In this document: positions 1 through 8,291 of the stretch, piece after piece | How the letters are laid out: every line of letters begins with the position of its first letter | Position numbering within the stretch: the stretch's first letter is position 1 | Assembly (NCBI GenBank): GCA_005768755.1 | Contig: VAFL01000003.1 | Location: 248,001 to 312,000 of the forward strand | Source: Paracoccus denitrificans | GTDB lineage: Bacteria > Pseudomonadota > Alphaproteobacteria > Rhodobacterales > Rhodobacteraceae | DNA length: 64,000 nucleotides | Direction of reading: 5' to 3' | Position numbers and translations under genes: made by a program | The notes under the pieces: generated by a model | What the model was told of the DNA's origin: nothing | The model's input: only the letters and a program-made list of their open reading frames with translations | Databases searched by the model: none

Positions 1-832
1 CGCGGTAACATTCGCTTTCCGTGCCGACGATGACCCGGAAGCCGTAGATGTCAGACAGCCGTGAAAAGGTCAGCTGCTTTTCCTGCATCTTGCGCCAGAC
101 GCTGAAGGGACGCTTTGCGCGGCCATAGACATTGGCCTCGATCCCCTCGCGGTCCAGTTCGGTGCGGATGTCGCGGGTGATCTGCGCGATCACATCGCCG
201 GATTCCTTCTGCAGCGTCAGGAAGCGGCGGATGATCGAATTGCGGGCCTCGGGATTGATGACCTTGAAGGCCAGATCCTCCAGTTCCTCGCGCATCCACT
301 GCATGCCCATCCTGCCGGCCAGGGGCGCATAGATATCCATGGTTTCGCGGGCCTTCTTGACCTGCTTTTCAGGCCGCATCGCCCGGATCGTGCGCATATT
401 GTGCAGGCGGTCGGCAAGCTTCACCAGAATGACACGAAGATCGCGCGTCATCGCCATGAAAAGCTTGCGAAAGTTTTCGGCCTGTTTCGAGTGGCTGCCG
501 GAAAGCTGCAGATTGGTCAGCTTGGTCACGCCATCGACCAGATCGGCGATTTCACGGCCAAACATCTCTGACACGTCGGACCAGCTGGCGCGGGTGTCTT
601 CGATGGTATCGTGAAGCAATGCGGTGACCAGGGTCGCATCGTCCAGCCGCATTTCGGTCAGGATGGCGGCGACAGCGACAGGATGAGAGAAATACGGCTC
701 GCCCGAGTGGCGGAACTGTCCCTCGTGCATCCGCTGGCCGTAATCATACGCCCGGCGGATCAGATTTTCATCAGTGCGCGGATTATAGTTGCGGATCAGC
801 GCGAGGAGGTCTTCGACGTCGAATTTTTCCAA
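1..832 (-). CDS. relA: Bifunctional (p)ppGpp synthetase/hydrolase RelA/SpoT (3' part outside window)
   Basis: Makes and degrades the stringent-response alarmone (p)ppGpp. The visible 277 codons read LEKFDVEDLLALIRNYNPRT at the start. They contain the HD hydrolase domain, with GEPYFSHPVAVAA and the HDTIEDT metal motif, and then the beginning of the synthetase domain (KRPFSVWRKM, SDIYGFRV). The synthetase remainder and the TGS/ACT domains lie beyond the window edge. I place the start at a TTG because no ATG or GTG in this frame precedes the conserved N-terminus and a GAGG sits about 8 bases upstream. It follows rpoZ after 19 bases, the usual alphaproteobacterial rpoZ-relA arrangement. Confidence 0.93.
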   Translation of the reverse strand, partial: MEKFDVEDLLALIRNYNPRTDENLIRRAYDYGQRMHEGQFRHSGEPYFSHPVAVAAILTEMRLDDATLVTALLHDTIEDTRASWSDVSEMFGREIADLVDGVTKLTNLQLSGSHSKQAENFRKLFMAMTRDLRVILVKLADRLHNMRTIRAMRPEKQVKKARETMDIYAPLAGRMGMQWMREELEDLAFKVINPEARNSIIRRFLTLQKESGDVIAQITRDIRTELDREGIEANVYGRAKRPFSVWRKMQEKQLTFSRLSDIYGFRVIVGTESECYR

Positions 833-851
833 TCGATGACCTCGTCCCGCA

Positions 852-1208
852 TCAGCCGCGCTGGTTCGCTTCCAGCATCATCCGCAGCATCTTCTCCTCC
901 GACTCTTCGTCGGCGGGCTTCGGACGGTCGACTTCGGCACCAAGAAGCAGCGCCATCGCGTCTTCCTCGGGCTCGTCAACCTCGATCTGGGTCTGGCTGG
1001 CTTCGATCATCCGCTCACGCAGGTCGTCCACCTGCTGAGTTTCGTCTGCGATTTCTCGCAAGGCGACGACGGGGTTCTTGTCGTTGTCGCGGTCAATGCT
1101 CAGCGGGCTGCCTGTCGCGATTTCGCGGGCGCGATGCGAGGCGAGCATTACCAGGTCGAAGCGGTTCGGAACTTTGTCAACGCAGTCTTCGACGGTCACG
1201 CGGGCCAT
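852..1208 (-). CDS. rpoZ: DNA-directed RNA polymerase omega subunit
   Basis: Small RNA polymerase subunit that assists assembly of beta-prime and, in other bacteria, contributes to a ppGpp-binding site. The 118-residue protein starts MARVTVEDCVDKVPNRFDLV and has the conserved ASHRAREIATGSP segment, followed by NPVVALREIA. The acidic, low-complexity tail after about residue 70 is typical of alphaproteobacterial omega. It sits 7 bases downstream of folK and 19 bases upstream of relA on the same strand. Co-transcription of omega with the ppGpp enzyme is therefore likely. Confidence 0.97.
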   Translation of the reverse strand: MARVTVEDCVDKVPNRFDLVMLASHRAREIATGSPLSIDRDNDKNPVVALREIADETQQVDDLRERMIEASQTQIEVDEPEEDAMALLLGAEVDRPKPADEESEEKMLRMMLEANQRG

Positions 1209-1215
1209 GAATCAC

Positions 1216-1845
1216 CTATCGGTTCGAATCAGAAAGGGCGGAAACGGTTACTTGATGAGTCGCGGGCTGATTGTCAAGCCAGAGCTGAACTTCAGCGCGA
1301 TCCCTGTCTGGCAGCCGCGACAGCATTTCGGTCACAGTCTGGCCGGTTCGCGGATGACGCCAGGTCGGTGCGATGTCGGCCAGGGGGACCAGAACGAAGG
1401 CGCGGTCCTGCAGCCGTGGGTGCGGCAGGATCAAACCGTCGGGGGTGCGGGTCGCCTGTATGTCTGGGTGCAGGGCGCGCCAGGCGTCCTGCGTGCTATC
1501 ATCCGGCGCAATCCGCTTGCCCATGGCCAGCAGGTCGATGTCGATTACGCGCGCGCCCCAGCGGCTGCCATCGCGCTGTCGTCCCATCTGGGCCTCGATT
1601 TCGTGCAAGACCTGCAGCAGTGCCGGTGGTGACAGATCGGTGCGGATCGCTGCACAGGCATTCGCGTAATCGGGGCCGCTGCCTGCCGGGAAAGCCGGCG
1701 TTCGGTAAATTCTGGAAACTGACCCTAGCGTCAAGCGGTCGTGCCTGCTAATCAACCGCAACGCGAATCGAACGGACAGGTCGGGAGGACCTGCCGAAGA
1801 AGACAAGTTTGCCCCAAGGGCAATCAAGGCTAATTTCGTTGACAT
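1216..1845 (-). CDS. folK: 2-amino-4-hydroxy-6-hydroxymethyldihydropteridine pyrophosphokinase
   Basis: Folate biosynthesis enzyme that transfers pyrophosphate from ATP to 6-hydroxymethyl-7,8-dihydropterin. Family signatures are the N-terminal LALIALGANL, the SRIYRTPAF segment, the DIDLL motif and LPHPRLQDRAFVLVPLADIAP. An upstream in-frame start at 1878 would add 11 residues. I prefer the internal ATG at 1845 because it puts the conserved strand at the usual distance from the N-terminus. First gene of the likely folK-rpoZ-relA operon and divergent from the NYN gene. The C-terminus runs about 30 residues past the conserved core. Confidence 0.94.
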   Translation of the reverse strand: MSTKLALIALGANLSSSAGPPDLSVRFALRLISRHDRLTLGSVSRIYRTPAFPAGSGPDYANACAAIRTDLSPPALLQVLHEIEAQMGRQRDGSRWGARVIDIDLLAMGKRIAPDDSTQDAWRALHPDIQATRTPDGLILPHPRLQDRAFVLVPLADIAPTWRHPRTGQTVTEMLSRLPDRDRAEVQLWLDNQPATHQVTVSALSDSNR

Positions 1846-1921
1846 TCTGGTTTCGGCAATCGTTTCCAGTGCTTGCAATTATGATTTGGCATGCTGGAGC
1901 ATGCATGTCGAGGGAGACTAA

Positions 1922-2503
1922 GTGTTCTACAAGGATGATCGTCTCGCGCTGTTTATAGACGGTGCGAACCTCTATGCAGCGGCGAAGTCGCTGGGCTTTG
2001 ACATCGACTATAAGTTGTTGCGTCAGGAGTTCGAGCGTCGCGGAAAGCTGCTTCGGGCCTATTATTATACGGCCCTGCTGGAGAACGAGGAATACTCACC
2101 CATTCGGCCGCTCGTCGACTGGCTTCAGTATAACGGCTATGCATTGGTAACCAAACCCGCCAAGGAATATACCGATGCCATGGGGCGTCGGAAGATCAAG
2201 GGCAACATGGACATCGAACTGACCGTCGATGCAATGGAGCTTGCCCCAAGACTGGATCATGCAGTTCTTTTCTCGGGTGACGGCGATTTCCGTCCGCTGG
2301 TCGAGGCCCTGCAACGACAGGGCGTGCGTGTTTCCGTCGTGTCGACGACACGCAGCCAGCCGCCGATGATCGCGGACGAACTGCGCCGGCAGGCCGACAA
2401 TTTCATCGAACTCGACGCACTTCGCGACATCATCGGGCGCCCCCCGCGTGAGATGACGCACCCGCCCCGTGACCTGACCCAGCCGCCGCCGGTGCGCGAC
2501 TGA
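1922..2503 (+). CDS. NYN-domain (PIN-like) putative RNase
   Basis: NYN/LabA-DUF88 family protein of 193 residues, a PIN-like fold in which conserved aspartates bind metal for RNA cleavage. Visible motifs are FIDGANL (Asp13), KGNMDIELTVDAM and LFSGDGDF, which supply the expected acidic residues. The start is GTG, preceded by an AGGGAGA ribosome site. The C-terminal 25 residues are a proline-rich near-repeat (RPPREMT, HPPRDLT, QPPPVRD), probably disordered. It is monocistronic, divergent from folK and closed by a terminator. The substrate RNA is unknown. Confidence 0.88.
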   Translation: MFYKDDRLALFIDGANLYAAAKSLGFDIDYKLLRQEFERRGKLLRAYYYTALLENEEYSPIRPLVDWLQYNGYALVTKPAKEYTDAMGRRKIKGNMDIELTVDAMELAPRLDHAVLFSGDGDFRPLVEALQRQGVRVSVVSTTRSQPPMIADELRRQADNFIELDALRDIIGRPPREMTHPPRDLTQPPPVRD

Positions 2504-2511
2504 CGCCAGCC

Positions 2512-2543
2512 ATATGCGCCGCGATGAAGCGGCGCATATTTTG
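2512..2543 (+). terminator. Rho-independent terminator of the NYN gene
   Basis: Perfect 11-bp inverted repeat (2512-2522 with 2529-2539), six-base loop, ending in a short T run. It lies 9 bases after the stop codon. Confidence 0.85.
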
Positions 2544-2561
2544 CGTTGGGAAGCTCAGACC

Positions 2562-3743
2562 TCAGCCTTCGGGCGACAGTCGATACAGCCCGCCCGAATC
2601 TTCATCCGTCACGACCCAGATGGTCCCGTCGGATGCCACCTGAACATCGCGGATACGACCGATTTCGGGGTCAAGGCGTTCCTCGCCCACCACGCGGTCG
2701 CCTTCCAGCTTCAGACGGACCAGTGACGGCGGGCTCATCGCGCCGATCAGCAGATCGCCCTGCCAGTCGCCGAACAGCTGCCCGTCATAGAAATCCGCGC
2801 CGGATGGTGCGATCACCGGGTCCCAGTAATAGACCGGCTGCTCCATGCCGTCCTGGGCCGTGATCCCTTCGTTCACGGGCGTCCCGTCATAGTTCACACC
2901 ATAGGAAATCACCGGCCAGCCGTAATTCTTCCCGGCTTCGGGGTGGTTCAACTCGTCCCCGCCTTTGGGGCCATGTTCGATGGTCCACAGCTTGCCGTTC
3001 GGGTCCACGGCCGCGGCCTGCACATTGCGCAGCCCGCTGGCATAGATTTCCGGCATCACGCCTTCCTGGCCGACGAAGGGGTTATCCTCGGGCACCTCGC
3101 CTGTCTGGCTGATGCGAACCAGTTTGCCCAGATGATGCGACATCTCCTGCGCGGTATCGCGGATCGGTACGTCTGAACGTTCGCCAAGTGTCACGAACAG
3201 CGTCCCGTCATCATTTGGCACGATGCGGCTGCCGAAATGCTTGTCGCCGTCATAGGTCGGCTGCTGCTGGAAGATAACCTGCACGTCGCCAAGCGACGCC
3301 CCGTCCTCGGCCAGCGTGGCACGGGCGACGGCTGTGCCATTGCCGCCTTCGCGCGGCTCGGCATAGCTCAGGAAGATCGTGCGCGACTGTTCGAAATCAG
3401 GTGCCAGCGCCACATCCAACAGCCCGCCCTGACCGTCGGCGGACACTTCGGGGACGCCACTGACTTCGGTCACGGCGCCGTCCTTGTAAAGTTTCAGCCG
3501 GCCCGGACGCTCGGTAATCAGCGCCGATCCGTCGGGCAGCAATTCCACCGCCCAAGGATGTTCCAGTCCTTCCACGACGGGTTCTACCTTCAGCGTCACG
3601 CCACTGTTCATGGCTTCCGCTCGGGTCTGATCGGCGCTTGCGGGCTGATAGTCGGTATTCGGCGCGTCCTGCGGCCAAGGCTCTGCCCCTGCGGCGGTCG
3701 CTGCGATCATGGCGGCTGCGGTGGTGCTGAGAATGCGTTTCAT
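2562..3743 (-). CDS. PQQ-dependent soluble aldose dehydrogenase (YliI-like), secreted
   Basis: Six-bladed beta-propeller sugar dehydrogenase of the glucose/sorbosone dehydrogenase family, 393 residues. An N-terminal Sec signal (MKRILSTTAAAMIAATAAGA) directs it to the periplasm. Family motifs are LEHPWAVELLPDG, GGLLDVALAPDF, the ASGLRNVQ segment, EHGPKGGDELN and NYGWPVISYGVNY. These resemble Escherichia coli YliI, an aldose sugar dehydrogenase that binds PQQ. It stands alone between a terminator and ispH on the opposite strand, so the natural sugar cannot be inferred. No PQQ biosynthesis gene is visible here. Confidence 0.88.
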   Translation of the reverse strand: MKRILSTTAAAMIAATAAGAEPWPQDAPNTDYQPASADQTRAEAMNSGVTLKVEPVVEGLEHPWAVELLPDGSALITERPGRLKLYKDGAVTEVSGVPEVSADGQGGLLDVALAPDFEQSRTIFLSYAEPREGGNGTAVARATLAEDGASLGDVQVIFQQQPTYDGDKHFGSRIVPNDDGTLFVTLGERSDVPIRDTAQEMSHHLGKLVRISQTGEVPEDNPFVGQEGVMPEIYASGLRNVQAAAVDPNGKLWTIEHGPKGGDELNHPEAGKNYGWPVISYGVNYDGTPVNEGITAQDGMEQPVYYWDPVIAPSGADFYDGQLFGDWQGDLLIGAMSPPSLVRLKLEGDRVVGEERLDPEIGRIRDVQVASDGTIWVVTDEDSGGLYRLSPEG

Positions 3744-3847
3744 CTTGCGTCTCCGTCCTTGTCCTTATCGGGTCCTTCCAGTCACAACGCCTTGCGTCCG
3801 CTTCGGGTCCACTGGATTTTCGGCGCCGGGCGGGTTACGTCCCTGCC

Positions 3848-4804
3848 ATGGAACACGCGAAGCCCCCTTTGACGCTTTATCTGGCCGCCCCGCGCGGCTT
3901 TTGCGCAGGCGTCGATCGCGCCATCAAGATCGTGGAAATGGCGCTGCAGAAATGGGGCGCGCCGGTCTATGTCCGTCACGAAATCGTGCATAATAAATTC
4001 GTCGTGGACAGCCTGCGCGACAAGGGCGCGGTCTTTGTCGAGGAACTGGACGAATGCCCCGATGACCGCCCGGTGATATTTTCCGCCCACGGCGTGCCGA
4101 AAGCAGTACCTGCCGAGGCGAAGCGGCGTGAAATGGTCTTCGTCGATGCGACCTGTCCGCTGGTTTCCAAGGTCCATGTCGAGGCAGAGCGTCACCACGC
4201 CGCCGGTCTGCAGATGGTCATGATCGGCCATGCCGGCCACCCGGAGGTGCTGGGGACCATGGGCCAGCTTCCGCCGGGCGAGGTGCTTCTGGTCGAAACC
4301 GTCGAAGATGTGGCGGGCATCAACCCGCGCGACCCCGACAGCCTTGCCTTCATCACCCAGACCACGCTTTCGGTCGATGACACGGCCGCCATCGTTGCGG
4401 CGCTTCAGGCGCGGTTCCCGGCCATCGTCGGGCCTGCCAAGGAAGACATCTGCTACGCCACCACCAACCGGCAGGCGGCGGTCAAGGCGGTGGCACCGAA
4501 GATCGACGCTTTGCTGGTGATCGGCGCCCCGAACAGCTCCAATTCCCGCCGTCTGGTCGAGGTTGGGAAGGCCGCAGGCTGCGATTACAGCCAGTTGGTC
4601 ATGCGCGCCGATGAAATCGACTGGCGCGCCATGAAAGGGATCCGCGCCGTCGGGGTCACCGCTGGTGCCAGCGCCCCAGAAGTGCTGATCAACGAGGTCA
4701 TCGACGCCTTCCGCGCCCGTTTCGACGTGACCGTCGAGATCGTCGAAACCGCGCAGGAAAATGTCGAATTCAAGGTTCCTCGCGTCTTGCGCGAACCGGC
4801 CTGA
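3848..4804 (+). CDS. ispH: 4-hydroxy-3-methylbut-2-enyl diphosphate reductase
   Basis: Last enzyme of the MEP isoprenoid pathway, converting HMBPP to IPP and DMAPP with an iron-sulfur cluster. The 318-residue protein has the three cluster cysteines in their usual contexts: Cys19 in RGFCAGVDRA, Cys103 in DATCPLV and Cys202 in EDICYATTNRQ. Substrate-binding HGV (residues 81-83) and GAPNSSNS are also present. It is the first gene of a tight rightward run continuing with a GST, a LysE exporter, a membrane protein and rnhA. Confidence 0.98.
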   Translation: MEHAKPPLTLYLAAPRGFCAGVDRAIKIVEMALQKWGAPVYVRHEIVHNKFVVDSLRDKGAVFVEELDECPDDRPVIFSAHGVPKAVPAEAKRREMVFVDATCPLVSKVHVEAERHHAAGLQMVMIGHAGHPEVLGTMGQLPPGEVLLVETVEDVAGINPRDPDSLAFITQTTLSVDDTAAIVAALQARFPAIVGPAKEDICYATTNRQAAVKAVAPKIDALLVIGAPNSSNSRRLVEVGKAAGCDYSQLVMRADEIDWRAMKGIRAVGVTAGASAPEVLINEVIDAFRARFDVTVEIVETAQENVEFKVPRVLREPA

Positions 4805-4843
4805 TCGGGCCTTATCACCAGCGTCCATCTTGGTGAGGGAATG

Positions 4844-5449
4844 ATGAAGCTCTATTCGATGCCGTCCTCTGGCAACTCCTACAAGGTTCGGCTGTTACTG
4901 TCGCTGCTGGGGCGCGATGCGGAAATCATCGATGTCGAAGACAGCAGCCCCGCCATTGCAGATGCCAAGGCATCGGGCCGTCTGCCCTTCGGCAAGGCCC
5001 CGGTGCTGGAACTGGATGATGGCCGCCTGCTGCCGGAATCCAACGCCATCCTGAATTACCTCGGGGCGGGGACCGACTTCACTCCGTCCGACGCGTTCGG
5101 TCAGGCCCAAATGCTGTCTTGGATGTTCTGGGAACAGAACCAGCATGAGGGCGTGGTCGCAGTGCGCGCAGCCCTTCAGCATTATCCCCAGCGGCGTCAT
5201 CTGGCGACGCCCGAACGCATGGCTGAGTTGCTGGAGCGCGGCCATATTCTTTTGCAGATCATGGAGGATCGGCTGGCAGACCATGATTGGCTGGCAGGCG
5301 ATCACGTCAGCCTCGCCGATATCTGCCTTTACGGTTACAGCCATACGGCGGGCGAGCGCGGTGGGTTTGACATGAGCCGCTTTCCCGGCATCAATCAGTG
5401 GATCCAGCGCATTGCCGCGCTGCCGGGTTACAAGGGATTGAATGAATGA
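4844..5449 (+). CDS. Glutathione S-transferase family protein
   Basis: Cytosolic GST of about 201 residues. It has an N-terminal thioredoxin-like domain (MKLYSMPSSGNSYKVRLLL; glutathione-binding GKAPVLELDDG and LPESNAILNYL) and an all-helical C-terminal domain ending in DHVSLADICLYGYSH. Two adjacent ATGs occur (4841 and 4844). I use the second, which has the better distance from GAGGGA. The gene overlaps the next one by four bases (ATGA), indicating translational coupling. The electrophile it acts on cannot be told from sequence. Confidence 0.93.
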   Translation: MKLYSMPSSGNSYKVRLLLSLLGRDAEIIDVEDSSPAIADAKASGRLPFGKAPVLELDDGRLLPESNAILNYLGAGTDFTPSDAFGQAQMLSWMFWEQNQHEGVVAVRAALQHYPQRRHLATPERMAELLERGHILLQIMEDRLADHDWLAGDHVSLADICLYGYSHTAGERGGFDMSRFPGINQWIQRIAALPGYKGLNE

Positions 5450-6051
5450 GCTGGGATTACCTTCTGACTGCCTTCATCGTCTGCCTCGCACCGGGGATCG
5501 GTGTTGTCTATACGCTGTCGACCACGCTTGGCGGTGGATTTCGCGCAGGCTTCTGGGCCGCGGTCGGTTGCACCATCGCTACCGTCTTTCACATGATCGT
5601 CGCCATGGCGGGGCTTGCCGCTGTTCTGCATTCCAGCGCGGTGTTGTTCCAGATCATCAAATTCGCTGGCGTCGCTTACCTGCTGTGGATGGCTTGGGCG
5701 GTGCTGAAAGATCGCGGCGGGCTGTCGGTGCGCCCGGCCGAACCCGCACCTGCGCGCCAACTGATCCGGCGCGGAATCCTGCTGAACATCCTGAACCCGA
5801 AACTGCCGCTGTTCTTCATGGCCTTCATCCCGCAATTCATGCCCGCAGGTGCAGGCACCCCGATGCTGATCCAGCTTGGCGCAGGCTTCACTGCCATGAC
5901 CTTCGCCGTCTTCATGGGCTATGTCACGCTGGCCGCCACGGGCCGGCAGCGCGTACTGGCAAGTGAGGTCGCAATGAACTGGATGCGCCGCGCCTTTGCT
6001 GCAAGCTTCGCGCTTCTGGGCCTGAAACTGGCCACTGAACGGGCCGCATGA
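5446..6051 (+). CDS. LysE/RhtB-family amino-acid exporter
   Basis: Inner-membrane exporter of 201 residues with about six hydrophobic segments. The LysE/RhtB signature is visible: an N-terminal PGIGVVYTLSTTL region, FAGVAYLLWMAWAVLKD after the second helix, and a RRGILLNILNPKLPLFFMAFIPQF block. Family members export amino acids such as homoserine, threonine or leucine. The substrate here is not predictable. It is translationally coupled to the genes on both sides by four-base overlaps. Confidence 0.92.
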   Translation: MSWDYLLTAFIVCLAPGIGVVYTLSTTLGGGFRAGFWAAVGCTIATVFHMIVAMAGLAAVLHSSAVLFQIIKFAGVAYLLWMAWAVLKDRGGLSVRPAEPAPARQLIRRGILLNILNPKLPLFFMAFIPQFMPAGAGTPMLIQLGAGFTAMTFAVFMGYVTLAATGRQRVLASEVAMNWMRRAFAASFALLGLKLATERAA

Positions 6052-6476
6052 AGGCTGTAGCGCCGGACCGTCGTCCCCCACCTGCCGCCTGGGGGCTGAT
6101 GGTGCTGCCGTTGCTGCCGCTGTCATTCGCGAACATGGCGCAGCGCTATGGCTGGTTCGACGGCGTGCCCTATCTGTCCGGGCTGTGGTCGATGGTGCTG
6201 GTCGGGATCTGTGCGGGACTGATCGCCGCGCCGGCTGTCCTGCGCGGTCGCTGGCTTGTCGCCTATGCGGCCATGTCCGCGCCGATCCTGTCCCTGATGA
6301 CGCTTTGGACCGGCATTTTAAACGCCGCCGAGTCAGTATCACTGGGCCTTTTGCTGATCCTCGGGCTGGACTTGTGGGCCGCGCGCGCAGGTTTGGTGCC
6401 GGACTGGTGGCCGCGCCTGAAACTGGGCTTCACCGTTCTTGCGGTTGCGCTTTTGATCGCCCGTCACTTCAGCTAG
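6048..6476 (+). CDS. Small four-helix membrane protein, unknown function
   Basis: 142-residue hydrophobic protein with about four predicted membrane segments (near residues 17-30, 45-65, 72-95 and 98-110, with another stretch at the end). I do not recognise a named domain. It overlaps the LysE exporter by four bases and lies 10 bases before rnhA, so it is clearly part of the operon. A polar, proline-rich N-terminus (DRRPPPAAW) precedes the first helix. It could assist export or be an unrelated passenger. Confidence 0.75.
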   Translation: MKAVAPDRRPPPAAWGLMVLPLLPLSFANMAQRYGWFDGVPYLSGLWSMVLVGICAGLIAAPAVLRGRWLVAYAAMSAPILSLMTLWTGILNAAESVSLGLLLILGLDLWAARAGLVPDWWPRLKLGFTVLAVALLIARHFS

Positions 6477-6486
6477 AAGCCCGCGA

Positions 6487-6939
6487 ATGAGTGACTTATT
6501 TGCTTGGACTGACGGGGCCTGTTCCGGTAATCCCGGCCCCGGTGGCTGGGGCGTGCTGATGCGCGCCATGAAGGGCGACGAAATCGTCAAGGAACGAGAG
6601 CTGTCGGGCGGCGAGGCCGATACCACCAACAACCGTATGGAGTTGATGGCCGCGATTTCTGCGCTGGAAACGCTGACGCGGGCGTCGGCCATCACCATCA
6701 CCACAGACTCGGCCTATGTGAAGAACGGCGTGACCAGCTGGATACACGGCTGGAAGCGCAACGGCTGGAAAACCGCCGACCGCAAGCCGGTGAAGAACGT
6801 GGACTTGTGGCAGCGGCTGGACGCGGCGCAATCGCGCCACAAGGTCACCTGGGCGTGGATCAAGGGCCATGCCGGTCACCCGGAAAACGAACGCGCGGAC
6901 GAACTGGCCCGCGCCGGAATGTCCCCCTACAAAAGCTGA
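6487..6939 (+). CDS. rnhA: Ribonuclease HI
   Basis: Cleaves the RNA strand of RNA-DNA hybrids during replication and R-loop removal. The 150-residue protein carries the four catalytic carboxylates in the expected order: Asp9 (AWTDGACSGNPGPGGWG), Glu52 (NNRMELMA), Asp74 (TTDSAYV) and Asp138 (NERADELAR). The substrate-handle region GWKRNGWKTADRKPVKN and the catalytic-loop histidine in GHAGHPENERAD are present. Last gene of the ispH run and convergent with the DUF177 gene. Confidence 0.97.
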   Translation: MSDLFAWTDGACSGNPGPGGWGVLMRAMKGDEIVKERELSGGEADTTNNRMELMAAISALETLTRASAITITTDSAYVKNGVTSWIHGWKRNGWKTADRKPVKNVDLWQRLDAAQSRHKVTWAWIKGHAGHPENERADELARAGMSPYKS

Positions 6940-6962
6940 TTGCCCCGGTTCAGGGGCGTTCG

Positions 6963-7496
6963 TCAGCCGTCGTCGCGCTTCATCAGATCGGCAAGTCCTG
7001 CAAAGGGCTTGCGTTTGTCATCCGGCTCTAATTCCGTATCGTCGACTGCCTCATCGGGCAGGACGGCGCCCGGTGCGACGGGATGGCTGGGCAGCGCCAG
7101 CGAAAGCGCTTCAAGGGCGATGTCCCCCAACTCGATCCACTGACCGAGTGGTTCTATACTTTCATCGCCCATCTCAACCTCCTCCTCTGTCGGGGTGGCG
7201 ACATGGGGCGAAAACAGCAAGGCGACCTCTTCGGACAGTTTGGACGCCACCGGCTCCAGCGTGATGGCGCAGGGCTGAACCACATGGGCCGACAGCTTGC
7301 CTGACAAGGCCCATTCATCTGCCCCAGACGCCCGAATCGCGCCGGTAAAGCGAAATTCAGGCAGATCGAGCAGGTCCAACTCGGCCGCGATCCTGGCGCG
7401 CGCTGCAGTGTCGGGTTGGATATCGAACTCGTTCGGGCGGCTGGGTGACAAATGCGCCACGCGCAGCCTCTGTGGGATGGGATTACCTGCCGACAT
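6963..7496 (-). CDS. DUF177 (YceD-like) protein
   Basis: DUF177/YceD-family protein of 177 residues. Homologues elsewhere sit beside rpmF and plsX and have been linked to 23S rRNA accumulation; that neighbourhood is absent here. Recognisable features are the conserved SGKLSAHVVQPCAITLEPV block and the acidic middle. A longer reading from 7526 is possible, but the ATG at 7496 has GGAAGG six bases upstream and gives the normal N-terminus. It is divergent from the BamE-like lipoprotein gene. Confidence 0.85.
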   Translation of the reverse strand: MSAGNPIPQRLRVAHLSPSRPNEFDIQPDTAARARIAAELDLLDLPEFRFTGAIRASGADEWALSGKLSAHVVQPCAITLEPVASKLSEEVALLFSPHVATPTEEEVEMGDESIEPLGQWIELGDIALEALSLALPSHPVAPGAVLPDEAVDDTELEPDDKRKPFAGLADLMKRDDG

Positions 7497-7618
7497 GGAC
7501 CTTCCAAATTGCGTTTGCGGACACATGACCGCGATCTTCTTGAGAGAACCTGCCGAGTTTGCTAAGTCGTTCAGGCGGCGTCAACTGGGGGCCGCGCATC
7601 TGGCGGGAATGACCACAT

Positions 7619-8065
7619 ATGTTACCGATCCGCGGCCTTGTTTTTGCGCTGACGCTTTTAGTCACTGGCTGCGTGCCGGTCTACCGCCATCATGGCTATG
7701 TGCCGCCGGAAACAGATCTTGCCATGGTCCAGATCGGACAGACAAACCAGTTCGAGTTGGAAAGCATGATCGGACGCCCGGGCTCGCAAGGGTTGCTTGA
7801 AGGGTCGTCCTGGTTCTATGTCGGTTCGCGCTGGCGCCATTACGGCGCCATGCCCCCGCAGGAAATCAGCCGCGAAGTCGTGGCCATCCATTTCTCGCCC
7901 GATGGCACGGTGTCGAATGTCGAACGCTTTGGCCTGGAACAAGGCCGCGTCGTGGTCCTGTCGCGGCGCGTGACCGATTCGAACGTCACGTCGATCGGAC
8001 TGATTCGCCAGTTGATCGGCAATATCGGCAACTACAATCCGGCAGCAGCGCTCGGCGAGGATTGA
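7619..8065 (+). CDS. bamE: BamE/SmpA-OmlA-like outer-membrane lipoprotein
   Basis: 148-residue lipoprotein of the SmpA/OmlA family, a component of the beta-barrel assembly machine. The signal peptide ends in a lipobox (LLVTGC, Cys18). The core contains IGQTNQFELESMIGRPG, a WFYVGSRW segment and EVVAIHFSPDGTVSNVERFGL, the typical BamE two-helix, three-strand pattern. It is divergent from the DUF177 gene, and the 122 bases between them should hold both promoters. Confidence 0.87.
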   Translation: MLPIRGLVFALTLLVTGCVPVYRHHGYVPPETDLAMVQIGQTNQFELESMIGRPGSQGLLEGSSWFYVGSRWRHYGAMPPQEISREVVAIHFSPDGTVSNVERFGLEQGRVVVLSRRVTDSNVTSIGLIRQLIGNIGNYNPAAALGED

Positions 8066-8291
8066 TCGCCTGCGCGCCGAAAGGTGTTGATCGCCGAACA
8101 TCGTCGCCTGCTGATGGGTCGGCGTGATCCGTTAAGCATGTGCATGTCAGACACGCCGGCCGGCTGAGGTGCCGCGCCTTTCGACCTGCGGGTCGGGGTC
8201 ATTTTGCGAAGTCTTTTGTTGCACGGTTGTTACCAGATGGGATTATGGCTGCGGCAGGTTGGCGATTGGCGATTTGAAGGCTGGGTGCAGA

